Of a DNA stretch of 64,000 bases, positions 37,045 through 49,200 are shown piece by piece. Numbering within the stretch: the stretch's first letter is position 1; the number at the start of each line of letters is the position of its first letter. The translations under genes and the position numbers were made by a program. This DNA comes from Spirodela intermedia (taxonomy: Eukaryota; Streptophyta; Magnoliopsida; Alismatales; Araceae), in the NCBI GenBank assembly GCA_902729315.2, contig LR746271.1, positions 3,308,001 through 3,372,000 on the forward strand. Direction: 5' to 3'. A model generated the notes under the pieces. The model did no database searches, was not told where the DNA came from, and worked only from the letters and a program-made list of their open reading frames with translations.

Positions 37045-38147
37045 ACATTCTCTATTGCTCGGTGGATCAGTAGTTACCTGTGGTCGAACTCGGAGTATGG
37101 AGTGTCGGCGGGGATGGCGAGGAGATGCTCCGCTGCCTTCCTCAGCGCCGCCCTGAGGGCGCTGAGGCTGCGGATTCTGTCGTTGAGCATCATCGTCTGC
37201 AAGATACAGAGCCGTCTCGAGGGTTAGAGCTCTGTTGCGTTGCGGGGGCATGGGGAGGAGAACCAGGATTCTTACCATGCCGTTGTAGTTGTGCTGTCGG
37301 AGGAAGTTGAGCAGCGGCTCCATGCTCTCCTTGTCGTTGAAGAGCTTGGAGGAGAGGTGCCGGTTGAGGAACTGCACGCCGTTGCCGATGGACTTGGACA
37401 ACGAAGGGCGGGGGAAGGAAGCATTGAATGGCTCCAGGTCGAGCTCCAGAGTGAAGTTGCTATGACACCTGCAGGAAACCAGGTGGTCAAAGATTTGAAG
37501 AAGAAGAAGAAGAAGAAGGAGAACCCGCCAGAGAAGAAGACTCACCCGCCGTCGATAAGCTCTTCCTTGAACTGCAGGTACTCCGCCACGCTGAGCTCCT
37601 CCACGGCGAGCTCGTTCACGTTGACGCGGATGTATTCCCAGACACCAGGGCGGGGGCGGACAGCTAGGGCGACCCAGGGGGGGAGGACGATGGCTTCCTG
37701 CAGGGGGATGAGAGAGAGAAACCTTCTTAATAATTGTCTGTCTATCCGAGATGGACAGGGAGGGGGAGGGGAAGAAGGAGAGGGACGGGGGGGGCGGAGG
37801 GAGGGTCACCTGAGCAGCCCTGACGACCTCCCAGAAGACGCCGTCCTTAAGCCGCTGCTTGTCCCCCTCGGGGAAGACAGCGTCGAACTCCGACAGCAGC
37901 TGGTGCGGCTGCAGCATCCCCTTCCCCTGGTGGACGAACCTGCAGGAGGGCAAACCCTAGAAACTTCAGCAGGAGGCGCGATCATCCTGCAACAGCTTCC
38001 GATTCATGGGGAGAGGGGGAGAGAGAGAGAGAAGGGGGGGGGGGTTGACCTTGAGAACAGGGCGAGGAGCTCATTAGGGTGGGCAGAGAGGGTGTCGCCG
38101 AGGCGCTCCCTGAAGCTGTGCAGGCGCGTCAGCTGGCGCTGCGGCAT
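34458..38147 (-). CDS. SUS: Sucrose synthase, SUS1-type, 804 aa, 14 coding exons
   Basis: Reversibly cleaves sucrose with UDP to UDP-glucose and fructose in the cytosol, feeding starch and cell-wall synthesis. Coding exons: 38147-38050, 37939-37810, 37697-37546, 37468-37276, 37196-37078, 36970-36754, 36670-36575, 36488-36315, 36185-36069, 35970-35804, 35707-35483, 35385-35067, 34942-34698, 34620-34458. All join in phase. The N-terminal LTRLHS carries the regulatory phospho-Ser (Ser11 here). [20 protein letters not shown] opens the GT-B glycosyltransferase part. [14 protein letters not shown] and the E-x7-E pair Glu674/Glu682 ([15 protein letters not shown]) are the catalytic signatures. Length and exon pattern match the monocot SUS1/SUS2 clade. 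The protein ends SQPQEL, slightly shorter than many relatives. Introns are short and pyrimidine-rich. Transcription is likely driven by a TATA box at 39170-39163, through a leader intron. Confidence 0.97.
37006..37043 (+). repeat. (CT)n microsatellite in a sucrose synthase intron
   Basis: 38 bp of CT repeat (GA on the coding strand) fill about a third of the 107-bp intron between coding exons 5 and 6 (36971-37077), close to the donor side. Confidence 0.95.
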
Positions 38148-38236
38148 GGCTGCTTCCCTTCGTTCAGCTCGGAGAAGACGACCAGATTTCCCTCAGAAAC
38201 TGGACCAGAGCTTTCGGGAACGCTGCCTCTTCGGAG

Positions 38237-38975
38237 CTGTTAACCAGAAACGAACGACCATAGTCAACGAGAGGAGGGAAAAGAAAACACTCAACCCAGA
38301 ACGAGAGAAGAGAGAGAGAAAGAGATAAAGAGAGTTGAAACTTATCCCCATTAAAGAATAAATTAATAAACAAGGGCATTAATCACGCAACGACTGGAGG
38401 AGCCGAGGAAAGATGAACAGACACTGGACGGGGAAGGGTGAGATCTGAATGGAAACCCAGAACCGAGGATTGGAACCCAGAACCCAGAACCCAGAAGAAC
38501 GTGACAATATCTCCTTGCTCTTCCCGTTCGCCCTTCGATCATACCATCGGGAGATCGCCAGCGATGAAAGAAACAGTTCCGGTGGCGGGGGCCGAGTGGA
38601 GATGTTGACCGCCGCAGTGATGGACACTTTTCGGAAAGAAATGGAGACCGTGCCCTCCCTGGCTGGAAAGGGGGGAGCGGACTCCCATCTCCCGGGTGAG
38701 AAGGACATGGAGAGATCGCGGGAATGAAGGGCAATCGGAGAGGGTTTCTGGGCGACTCCCATCCTGAAACCTTCTGGGTCTCTCGTCCTGGATCCGATCT
38801 CTTTCCCTCTGAAGAAGAAGAGGAAGAAGAAGGAGAAGAGACTGGTCCTGAAGCGAGGGTGCCACTCTGGTTGGGCATTTTCTGCCCCGGTGGAGCATCT
38901 CCGTGGGAGGGAAGAGAATGAGGGGGGAATGGGTCAGCGTTCTCCTAGTGCAACTGCACAGAGCGCGATGATTAC
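38237..38975 (-). other. Predicted leader intron of sucrose synthase
   Basis: On the minus strand GGAAG|GTAATC at 38976/38975 and TTAACAG|CTCCGA at 38237/38236 would remove 739 bases of leader upstream of the ATG at 38147. Monocot SUS1-type genes (for example maize Sh1 and rice homologues) are known to have such a leader intron that boosts expression. Splice sites here are predicted only. Confidence 0.5.
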
Positions 38976-39162
38976 CTTCCACAGAACGCGCGGCACCGTC
39001 TCGACGGAATGAGAGGGAGATGAACAGTTGATCCCGTAGAAAAAGCTAGCAAGAGAGAGAGAGAGAGAGAAAAGAAGAGAAAATGAAAGAAACGGAACGA
39101 ACGTAGTGAACGCAGTCGGGAGATAGGTGTTGACGATGAAGAGGAGTGCACCCTCGGCCCTG

Positions 39163-39170
39163 TATTTATA
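39163..39170 (-). promoter_or_regulatory. TATA box of sucrose synthase
   Basis: TATAAATA on the minus strand, about 1 kb upstream of the ATG. It suits transcription start near 39135 followed by a spliced leader. Confidence 0.6.
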
Positions 39171-40808
39171 GCTACGAAGAGGGGCTGGGTTTTATCCCCC
39201 TCCGAAAGTCTAAGACAGCAGCAGGCACGGGATGATGAAGAGTGGGTGATGCTTTCCAGGAAGGAGGGCACCCACCCACATCCCCAAAACCGCTCCCTCC
39301 CCCCCCCCCCCAACCATTACCGCTGGTCTCCCCAGTTTGAGTTGGGTTTTTATTTCTCCGGTCCCCCGTCTACCCATTTTCAAACTCCGACGGATCAGAG
39401 CTGTGCGCCGGAGAATCATATTATAACTATCCACGGTCGCCTCTGCAGCCTGTACGATGACGGGAGGAAGAAGACGAAGGCCTCGCTAACTGAGCACGCC
39501 TCCTTCCAGAAATCTGATTACCACGGCGGAAGCGGATTTAAGCTCTCAGAGACCCCGTTGTTTCGACCTCAACAACTCTTTCTCTCTCTCCGAGATTGGA
39601 ATAGTAAGACGAACCCACTCACTCAACCCCATTCTGCTTCTTTGTCTCTCTTATTCATGAGGAAGATACGGATTAAATGGCATTCATTTAATGGTAAAAG
39701 CAGAAATATGACATCATCAGAAGCGATATTACCATACTTTTCCGGGAGAAAAGACGACAACGCTTGAGAATGATGAGAGTAGGATGGAGGTGGCGCTGTT
39801 ACTAGATTTCATAGAAAGACGGACAAGATTGCGACCCCTTGGAAGCCGCCATCTGTCTCCTTCCCATTGCATCATGTCGGCGCTAAATCGGACCAGCGGA
39901 GCTCGGCGTCTCAAACCGGGTCCACTCGCCGTTAACATTGACGGCATCCGGACCAGAGTTGAATTTTCTAGTCGGCGCCCACCGAAATATAGATTCCCGT
40001 GCCAATCCAACGGTTAGAGATCGGACGCGGCTTTTTGAAACTGACGAACGGATAGGCTTCGCGGAGGAAGACCCACGGGGACCAACAGTCAACATTTCCC
40101 GTCAAGATCTACGTGGCCACGAGGTGTCAACGATAAAAACATGTCGAAATTTTACCTAAAGTAACCGTCAAATCCATTATCGGGAGGATCCCTCCGAACT
40201 TTACTCCACGTAGGAATATATTCACGGATGTCGGGACATAGTTAGAGGGGGTGCGCAGAGTGAGAGGGTCTTTTAGGTTAGCCATCAGTCCTACTTGGAG
40301 AATCAGGCGTGGCACCACAAAACGATGCCATGTGGAGTCACATATTCCTTCATTATTTATTAATCTTATTTGAAGGGACGTCATGTCCGAATATTCCCCG
40401 CCCGATACCGGGAGAGACTGAGAGCACGATTTCTCTCGGAATATATCCCCTAATTAATTAATTACTCAAATTTTCTCTGTACGTAATGGGCTGGCCCACT
40501 CGGATGGTTGCCGTTTTTTGACAGCCTGGGCCGAGGAAGGAAGTCCAGGGAAGGGAGGAGGACTAGGCACTGGACTGGACCGGGCCGAGGCGGTTTATGG
40601 GCTAAGCCCAAATTGTTCGTGCGAGAAGAGTGTATGTGTAATTTTATTTGATTTATGTGTAGATGACAAAAGAAAGTTTTGTTCTCCTATCTCTTCGCCG
40701 AGCTGCAGGCGGGCTATTATTTGGCTCCTAGGGTTTTCCAAGGGGGCTTCTTCTTCCACCAGCCGCTTAGGAGCTTGTCGGGCATTTGGCTGTGACCGTC
40801 GACACGCA
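39171..40808. promoter_or_regulatory. Divergent upstream region of sucrose synthase (-) and eIF3k (+)
   Basis: No gene seen. A C13 run lies at 39299-39311. On the eIF3k side there are TGGGCT at 40487-40492, GGCCCA at 40493-40498, and the palindromic pair TGGGCT 40598-40603 / AGCCCA 40605-40610. A telo-box-like TAGGGTTTT follows near 40729. These are the site II plus telo-box combination common in translation-gene promoters. Confidence 0.5.
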
Positions 40809-43434
40809 ATGGGGAGGGAGACTCCGAAAGAGCAGCAGCAGCAGGTTTCGTTCACTGTGGAGGAGCTGGTGGCCGTGAACCCTTATAATCCCGACATACT
40901 GCCCGATCTCGAGAACTACGTGAACGAGCAGGTGTGTCCATTGCTCTAGATCGATTGATTCCCTTATCCCAGTCTATTCCCAGTTCTATCCTCGCGTGGT
41001 CTGCCACTTGTATTTATTCGCTCGTATTGTTTATCTGGTCTTTACTTATTATTATGTCTGAATTTCATGTATTATGAAATAAACGCCCCAAATGCATCCC
41101 CAACATTCCCTAATGGATCTTCTCCTTACGCTTCTTATCAAGTATACAATCAGATTATTCCTTTGGGTTCTATGGTACTATGAATATCGTAGGTGCCATT
41201 CGGGTTAGAAGTTTGAAAACCTAGTTCACTTTTTCATTTTTGACCACATCATAGTTTTGACATTTAATCAACAGCTTTGTCTTCAATTCAACACGTTGTT
41301 TACTGTAAACCTTCGCTCGTATCTTGAGCGGTGTTTTCCTTGTACCTTATCTGTTATCATAATATGAAAAAAATTAAGTGAGATCCTATCAACTTAGTTG
41401 ACTCAATGCCCCCTGCACAAAAGCATCCATGCTTGTTATCGAAGCTGTCATTTCTTGCATTTTTTTAGCCTTTCTTTTGATCTCATTTTCGTGCCCTTCT
41501 TTTTTCTGGGATTATAATTCGAAACCTGTTCATTGCCTTTCAATATTATGCACAGATCCGGGTTTTGACAATTTCTTATTGACAAATCTTCTGATCTTAA
41601 GCTTTATGTCGATGTGTATGCAGGTTTCATCCCAAACATACAGTCTAGATGCAAACCTGTGTCTTCTTAGACATTACCAGGTGATGGCTCGATATACTTT
41701 ACTTTTTTTAAGTTTAATATCTACCCCTAAACTTTCTACTTGCACTGGTGCAATTTCTCATCTTTTGGAATTTCCTTCCTTCAGTTTGAGCCTGAGAGAA
41801 TGAGCATTCAGATTGTGGTCAGGATTTTGGTTAAGGTGTGGATCTTATGCCCAAAGGTCATTCACAATTACTGCTGAGATTTTTATAGTGGATTCAATGC
41901 ATGATTTCGTTCATTTTTAAACGCAGGCTCTCATGGCACTTCCAGCTCCAGATTTCAACCTTTGCCTCTTCTTAATACCAGAACGAGTGGTATTTCCGTC
42001 TCTCCTATTGTTATTAGTCATTACTTGCAAATCCCTGCTCCTTGTGATACATAGATTTTGGATTGATGCAGTATTCAGTTGTGTTTTTGCTGTCCTTAAT
42101 GATAAATTTTGCAGAATTCGGGGGAATGTTATTGCAGCCCTGCCCATAAATAGGTCATATTTGGTGGCGTCTTACCAGACGCTTGAGTTAAAATTAATGT
42201 AGGAGGCTTGTAACTGCACGATTTTCTCTAACATATTTTTCTATAACAGCCCTCCAACCCCCAAGTAAACAGTCTCTGAAACCTCTCGAGTCCTATTGTT
42301 CCTATTGATTCAACGAATGTTCGTGAGTGTTGGTCTCAAAATTTGAGAGTGGTGATGAGAAATAAGTTCTAGCTGTGGTGAAACTATGATTTTTTGTATT
42401 TTGGAAAAGCCTACTCTGTATGAGCAACTCGTATTGTCTTGCTTCAACCGACTTGGAACAATCTTGAATGTTTTTGATGTTGTAATCGTCATTCTGAGAG
42501 AATGAACGCATTGTTTTATTTTTGTTTACGAAGCTCTTGGTTTTTCAATGCAGGTATTTTAGTTCATTTAATGTAGTGTAGTTTTGACTAGGGATTCCTG
42601 CGTTTCCACTTATTCGAAATTCCCCTTTTCTTCACTTGCAGCAAATGGAGGAGCAGATCAAGATGCTGATTGTCCTCTCACACTACCTCGAGGTATGCCT
42701 GCGATATTCCTGATTTATGAATCCTTTTTTTATTATTGTTGAATTATTTGTACGCTGACGCCTATTCTTGCCAATTATCATAGACTGCAAGATTCCATCA
42801 GTTCTGGGATGAGGCTGCAAAGAATCGCAGTATTCTCGAAGTAGTGCCAGGTAGGCGCTGTCTATCTGTCGATCTCCGGTGTGATTAATTTTCTCTTCAA
42901 TTTATATTTTGTATGCAGTCCGAGTTGATTTCTGAAGTTACACCATACTCCATAGAGAGTGTAGAATGGTGGAGCATACAGGAGAGCACGCTATAGATGA
43001 TTCCAGAGAGGCTATGTATATATAATATGACCCCACCCTTCTCCTGATCTAATCATGCAGGCTTTGAGCAAGCTATCCAAGCATACGCCATCCATGTCCT
43101 CTCCCTGACCTACCAGAAGGTCCCCCGGCCCGTCCTCGCCGAGGTGATCATCCCCCTACATCCCCCCTCCCCTTCTCTTCTGCTTGCCTGCATTCAGTTG
43201 CCTGACTGTTGACTTTTGGGCCCGCAGGCCATCAACGTGGAGGGGTTGGTGCTGGACAAGTTCCTGGAGTTCCACGTGGCGAACAGCGGGTGGGCGCTGG
43301 AGGCGGCGGGGCCTGGCCGGGGCCATCTGGTCGTCCTGCCGACCACCGAGTTCAACCACCCGGAGCTGAAGAAGAATGTCTCGGAGAGTGTCCCACTGGA
43401 GCACGTCGCCAGGCTCTTCCCCATTCTCGGTTGA
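40809..43434 (+). CDS. eIF3k: Translation initiation factor eIF3 subunit k
   Basis: Small HAM/winged-helix subunit of the eIF3 complex, which assembles on the 40S ribosomal subunit in the cytosol. Eight exons join in phase: 40809-40931, 41624-41680, 41785-41835, 41927-41989, 42642-42692, 42784-42850, 43061-43143, 43228-43434, giving 233 aa. Characteristic segments: EELVAVNPYNPDILPDLENY, LDANLCLLRHYQFEPE, LMALPAPDFNLCLFLIPE, ARFHQFWDEAAKNRSIL and GFEQAIQAYAIHVLSLTYQ. The C-terminal winged-helix part, with VVLPTTEFNHPELKK and VARLFPILG, follows. Length agrees with other plant eIF3k. The start has an A at -3 and is the first ATG of this frame. It is tandem with the RPSA gene 500 bp downstream, and both have site II motifs, which suggests parallel regulation of translation genes. 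Confidence 0.96.
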
Positions 43435-43936
43435 CCCGGCGCGGAGCGTTGACCTCTGAGAGCGCCGTCCTACACCCTCTTGTCAACGGGGATCGAGATT
43501 CTGACTCTTCATGCTCCTTGATTTGGTCTTCCATCTTCACAAGGGGGTGATCGGGCCAATTATCACCTGGACACATGTCATCATTGGGGACAGCTTACGT
43601 GGAATTACATCCCTTTACTTTTATTTACCTCCCTATTTACTTTGTCCTTCTCATTGATTAATTGTCACATAATCAAGCTACCTGATACCCTCATTGACCT
43701 GGAAGTGTAACTATAGCCCGGCCCAATAAGTAGATGGGCCCAATGGGCTGTATTGGGAGGAGATGCGAGGGTATTATTGTCACCCTCATCTCCGTTTAGG
43801 GTTTACATCTCTGCGGCAGCCGCTATTTATTGATGGGCAATCGCCGGCGCAGAGTCCCTCTCCTACGAGGGAAACTTGCGCTCTCTACTAAGCCCCCCCT
43901 AGCCTGAGTGGTGGACGGGTGGCGGCGAGGGTGACA
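43435..43936 (+). promoter_or_regulatory. RPSA promoter with site II motifs and telo-box
   Basis: Contains GGCCCA at 43720-43725, TGGGCC at 43735-43740, TGGGCT at 43744-43749, and a telo-box (TTTAGGGTTT, the complement of AAACCCTAAA) at 43795-43804. Order and spacing are typical of plant ribosomal-protein promoters. Also includes the eIF3k 3' UTR. Confidence 0.7.
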
Positions 43937-45668
43937 ATGGCGGCGGCGGGGACGAGGGTGCTCTCCCAGAAGGAGGCGGACATCCAGATGATGCTGGCGG
44001 CGGACGTCCACCTCGGCACCAAGAACTGCGATTACCAGATGGATCGCTACGTCTTCAAGAGGAGGAGCGACGGTGTGTAGAATGGATTGATTGCTCTCCG
44101 CTTGCTTCTTTACTATGTGACTCAGCTTTTGCGATTTTCGTCGGTCTTCCCGCGTTGGTTCTTCGGGGTCTGTTGATGGGTTGACCTTGGAGATTCCGGA
44201 GCTCGAATCTGGTCGTATCCCGCGCTTGGGTGACGTCTAGGGTTTGGTTGGGAGGCCGCCCTCGGCCATTACACTCCCCCCTGATCCTGTCCTCGATCGA
44301 AAAACTCAGAACTCACCTCATGAGAATGCCTGATCAATCATCGAGAAACACAACAAGGATGGAGCGTACGAATCTTCCTGAAATTGGTGGTTGGCCGTAT
44401 ATATTAGAATCGTGCAGGTCTGCGGGAATACCTTCTTTGCCAAACGATCGTGCAGGCAATCGATGAGTTGCACCGGGATGGATGTCTGGTGAAAAGTTGA
44501 AAAAAATAAAAATGAAGAAGCTTTGCTCATATCACGCGCCATAATCTTGCTGGGATTTCCAGTAACAGTCTGGAGATCATGTTTCTTTCACAGGTATCTT
44601 CATCATCGATCTGGGCAAGACGTGGGAGAAGCTTCAGCTGGCGGCGAGGGTCATCGTCTCCATCGAGAACCCTCAGGACATCATCGTCCAGTCCGCGAGG
44701 CCCTACGGCCAGAGGGCCGTCCTCAAGTTCGCCCAGCACACCGGCGCCCACCCCATTGCCGGCCGCCACACGCCCGGCACCTTCACTAACCAACTTCAGA
44801 CCACCTTCAGCGAGCCTCGTCTCCTCATCCTCACTGACCCCAGAACCGACCACCAGGTTAGATACCTCGTTGACCCCAGCCCCCTCTCCATCGACCTCAT
44901 GCTGCTGCTGACTTGTGGTGATTTCTTGAATCTGCAGCCGATCAAGGAGGGGGCCCTCGGGAACATCCCCACCATCGCATTCTGCGACACGGACTCCCCC
45001 ATGCGGTATGTGGACATCGGCATCCCCGCGAACAACAAGGGGAAGCACTCCATCGGGTGCCTCTTCTGGCTCCTGGCGAGGATGGTGCTTCAGATGCGAG
45101 GCACCATCCTTCCAGGGCACAAATGGGACGTGATGGTGAGTGGGCTCTGGTGGCCGGTTCTTGATCAGATGGGTCGTCGTCCTCAGACTAGAGTTTGTTT
45201 TCTTTCTATTTAGGGCGATGTGATTTATTGTTTGTTGCGGCATTGGTGGACGACGCAGGTGGATCTGTTCTTCTACCGGGATCCCGAGGAGGTGAAGGAG
45301 AAGGAAGAAGAAGAGACGGCGGCGTTACCACCTCCTGAATATGGTGCCGTCCCGGAATATGCCGCCGGGCAGTTTGGACTGGCCGGCAACTGGACCCAGG
45401 AGTGGGCGGAGGTGCCAGCGGATGCGGCGGCGGCGATTCCACCGGTTGTTGGCGGAGCTGACTGGACTCCAACGGCGCCAGGTGGGTTTTCGTTAATTGG
45501 AGACGATAATCTCTTTAAACCTCGCCATTTCTTGCTGGGTAATCTGTATTATTCTTCCTGATGGCAGTGGCCGATGCTGAAGGGTGGGATTCGGCTGCCG
45601 CCCCAGTCGCAGTTGCTCCTGCCATCGGCAATGCTGACAGCGTTGTCCAGGCGACTGGATGGGAATGA
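43937..45668 (+). CDS. RPSA: 40S ribosomal protein SA (uS2)
   Basis: uS2-family protein of the small ribosomal subunit, needed for 18S rRNA maturation and 40S assembly. Five exons join in phase: 43937-44072, 44594-44856, 44938-45135, 45259-45481, 45568-45668, giving 306 aa. Conserved segments: [87 protein letters not shown] and [20 protein letters not shown]. The acidic, Ala/Pro-rich tail holds two Trp-containing repeats ([17 protein letters not shown]) and ends ATGWE, as in plant RPSA. The start ATG directly follows a GGTGACA context. Convergent with the SAC gene. Confidence 0.97.
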
Positions 45669-46242
45669 AGAACGTGTAAACGTTTTTTGGAATATGTATT
45701 GCGTTTCCTGCCAGCTCCCCTATTTTATGATCCGCCGCCCGTTGATCTGTAAAAAAGATCAGACCCGTTTTTTTTTTTTTCTCAATCTTCTCGAGTTCTA
45801 TCCATTTATCGCTCTATGTAGAGCGGATACCGTTGACCTCTAGAAGACTTTCTGAGTACGAATTATCTGCGCCACTGATTATCACTGACTGCCTGGTGAC
45901 TCGGTTGTTTTCCCCGATTCGGGGTGTTGACTTTGTGATTGTCAGCTCGTTGACCATATGCACAGATGAGGAAAAAAGAATCCATGGAAACGGATCTATG
46001 TCCAAACGAGGCTGTAGCGACGGTAGAGCTCATAGCGAGTTGCTGCGGTGTCCGTCTGTTATTTACAGAGATTGAATGTCTGAATTAACACGCCGGCTAA
46101 AAAGCCCAATAAAGAATTATGACCTACCCTTATTCACATGGCAAGGAAGAGCCGGCGAGAGAGAGAGAGAGAGAGAGAGGGCGGAGGCGGGGCGGAACTG
46201 GCTTCATTCATTCCCTGGGGGGCCCAAGTCAGCTCACAGATG
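45669..46242. other. Convergent 3' region, RPSA / SAC
   Basis: Terminal UTRs of two tail-to-tail genes. A T12 run lies near 45769-45780 and a (GA)n run at about 46157-46178. No independent gene supported. Confidence 0.5.
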
Positions 46243-49200
46243 TCACACACAACGGGAGAGAATCCCCCCATAAGCAACCCAGTGCGCAAAACTGTCGGAA
46301 AACTCTTGGAGTTTGTCCAGAATCTGGGCGCCGTCTCCCTCCTGCGGAGCTCTCTCGGGGGATCCCTGCTAGACATTCCATGGGTCAACAGGGTGGCCGT
46401 AGAGTCGAAAAAGAAGGAAAGAAAGAAGCATGTAAAAATCCCGACCCAACACAACCCAACCCCCCCCTCCAGGAGGAGCAGGAGCAGGAGCAGGAGCAGG
46501 AGGGATTAAACCCAGTTGAACACGCCCTCCTCGTTCATCAGCCAAACATGCGCGGGTTTTTCATCAGGCCGGGAGCAGGGTTCCAGGAGCACTGACCGTG
46601 AGCATAGATCCGTTCTCCGTCACCGCCGAAGTAGTCTCTATTGTTGTTGAACCACCGCTGGCAGCTCCACCTGGAACACCGTCCACAGCAGATGATCTGA
46701 AAGGTTTTGGAAGACGGTCAAAATTTCTGATTTGCCGCCAGCGCCAACAGACACGGCTGACCTCTCAAGAAGAAACCAAGTTGTCTCTCACCTAGTGGAA
46801 ATTTCCTCCGCTGAACTCTCGGACGTCGAGAGCCACTCGAGATCCAAAAAGTTCGAGAAGGTCGATGGGTCAACGCTGTGCCCAATCAGGCTAAGACTCT
46901 CTCCGTCTCTGAACTCTCTCCGGCAGACTTCTGATGGAGTGCATCTAAGAAATCCCTCGAAAAAATTAACAGATTTATAAAAAAAAGGAAAAAGGAGGGA
47001 AGATAGAATGAAATGCGGCATAAACGTGAAATAGCTCACCGGGAGTATGATGTGTCGCTGTCACAAGTTGAGATTTCTGGGGTTGAAACAGACAGCCCCA
47101 TGGCGCTGCCCTCAGACATTCTGGCCGGCTGCACTGACTCGGTGAGCTGCTTCTCGCCATTAATGGCGGCGCTCGATTCTAATATGCAGCTTTCACAATG
47201 AATATTGCCATCCGAGATGGATCTTTCGAGAACAGACCTGGGAAGACAATGAGCCATCATTAATGTGGGTGATCATTTCTCTGGGCTATCTGTTTGGCCT
47301 CGGGCAAAGAAATTTCGCTTTACTGGGTGGGAGCTGAGCGAGCTCAGAATAAGCAAAAATGATTAGGCAAATTGAATCGAAGAAGATGGGAGACCATTTC
47401 TGTTCAAGAAGAAAGATAGACCATTTCTGTTCCTTATGCTCCCCTGTTCATCACACGGACTCAACACGTTTTCATCTTTATGCATTTTATTCCAGTTCGA
47501 GTGCAAGAAATCGGGTAGAATTTCACGCAGATGGATTTTAAAAAGCCGGAATATGGCTAACTGGGCTTTGTTTTCTTAGAAACTTATTCAAATTAGAACG
47601 AACCAGATGTCAATGCAAACCTAGTCTCAGAGCGCAACTCTTCACAAAGGATTGGAGTGGAAAAAGCTGAATGATGAATCTCCACAAGACGAGCACCGAC
47701 AAAAAAAACTGGAAAAATAAGGCTGGAGATGCCGGAACACGATTACCATAATTTTGCATCAGAAAAACCATGATTGCATCGTTCAAGATTCCAATGGTGA
47801 TCTGAATCCAGGTCCCAAAGGGAAGACCTCCCATGCAGAGGTCGCAAGTAGCCCAGGAACCTGGAGAAACGCCAGCAAACGAACAAGAAAGACTTAGCCT
47901 TGAAGAAATGGAAAATGCATAGAAGACGGGCATTACTTGGACGAAACAGGCGAAGGAGATCCGATCATCAGGAGGGGGAGGAGCAAGGAACCCTACACGT
48001 TTATCGCATCTTGTTTCTCGGCATCCATGTAAGCATTGCTGTAGTAACGTTGCAGGGTCCTGAAGAACTCCTGAGACTGGATTGTTACCTTCCATTGACC
48101 TCTCCTTTGGCTAAAGATCTATGAAGAACAACAAGCGTACGGCGGCAAGATCAATGAGCACCACAGTTCTGACCAAAATAATGAGAAAATATCTTGCAGG
48201 CCAACGGATAAGAAGAGAAGTATTATGGCACGAATCCTTCGAGGTAACACGAAGCGCCAAATGCAAAGAAGAAAGGCTTTCTTCTCCATTAAAAATCGCT
48301 TAGCAACACTGGAAATCCAAACAGGGCGGTACTAATTCAATTAAAGCCCGTTCTCTAAAACTAAGATGTGCACAAGAAGTATGCTTTCTAGTGAAAAATT
48401 CCCGGAAACCAAAACCATGGATGTTATGCCAGAAAGTTGGTTGGCTGGAAGGCAACGAGAATAATCAACAGACCATCTCTCTGGAAGATGGTTCAGATGG
48501 TCAGAATTCTTCATCAAATGGTCACCATCTTTGTATAAAATGGAGAATCAGGCTCTCATAATCCGCACCTCAATTCCTAGATTAAGCAGAAGACTTATGG
48601 CCGCGGTAGGAAGAACGAGGTGCACTCGATAGATATTATACCTTGTTATGAGCTGCAGATCCACCATATTGCAAAGCAAGGGTATCACCCATTGTCTCGT
48701 AAAAACTCATCAAAGTATCTGCCAGGGGCGTATCCAGATCAATCTGGGGCGTATCAATCAGACCCAGTTCGTGAAGCTGATGCCCCAAAGCAGCCAAGCC
48801 ATAGGTGTATTGAGCTACGTTGGTACGATCCAAGCAGTCTATGCAGTTGGTGCGAAGGACACCTCTCTGGAACTTGGGAAATTTTGAGGAATCCTTGTTG
48901 AGAGAGCTGCAGTCTTCCAGAGCTCCACATCCTGAGGTGGTCACATCGTCCGCAACGTTGTGGTTAAGACAGACATACGATGAGTCCTCCCCATCATCGT
49001 TCCTGCATTACGGTATGTTGTAGATAGCTGGCTAAGTAGTGAAGTAGTGTGGAGAATACAAGAAATTCTGAAAAAAACGTAGGCACTCACTCAAGAAATG
49101 GCCAGTCTGCGGTGTTCTCAGTTGTTGAAGATGGGCTCACTTGACAGTAAAAGTAGCCCGTCGACGTCAACGCACAGGCTGCTACTCTGCCCAAAAATCC

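Noticed and set aside
37240-38328. 362-codon open frame on plus across the sucrose synthase 5' half
   Set aside because: It is the antisense of sucrose synthase exons and introns; GC-rich codons keep the opposite frame open. No family features.
44527-45243. 238-codon open frame on minus across RPSA
   Set aside because: Antisense shadow of conserved RPSA exons; crosses their introns without signals.
46134-46454. 106-codon minus frame beyond the SAC tail as a separate gene
   Set aside because: Part of it is the SAC last exon in another frame; the rest is GA-repeat and 3' flank.
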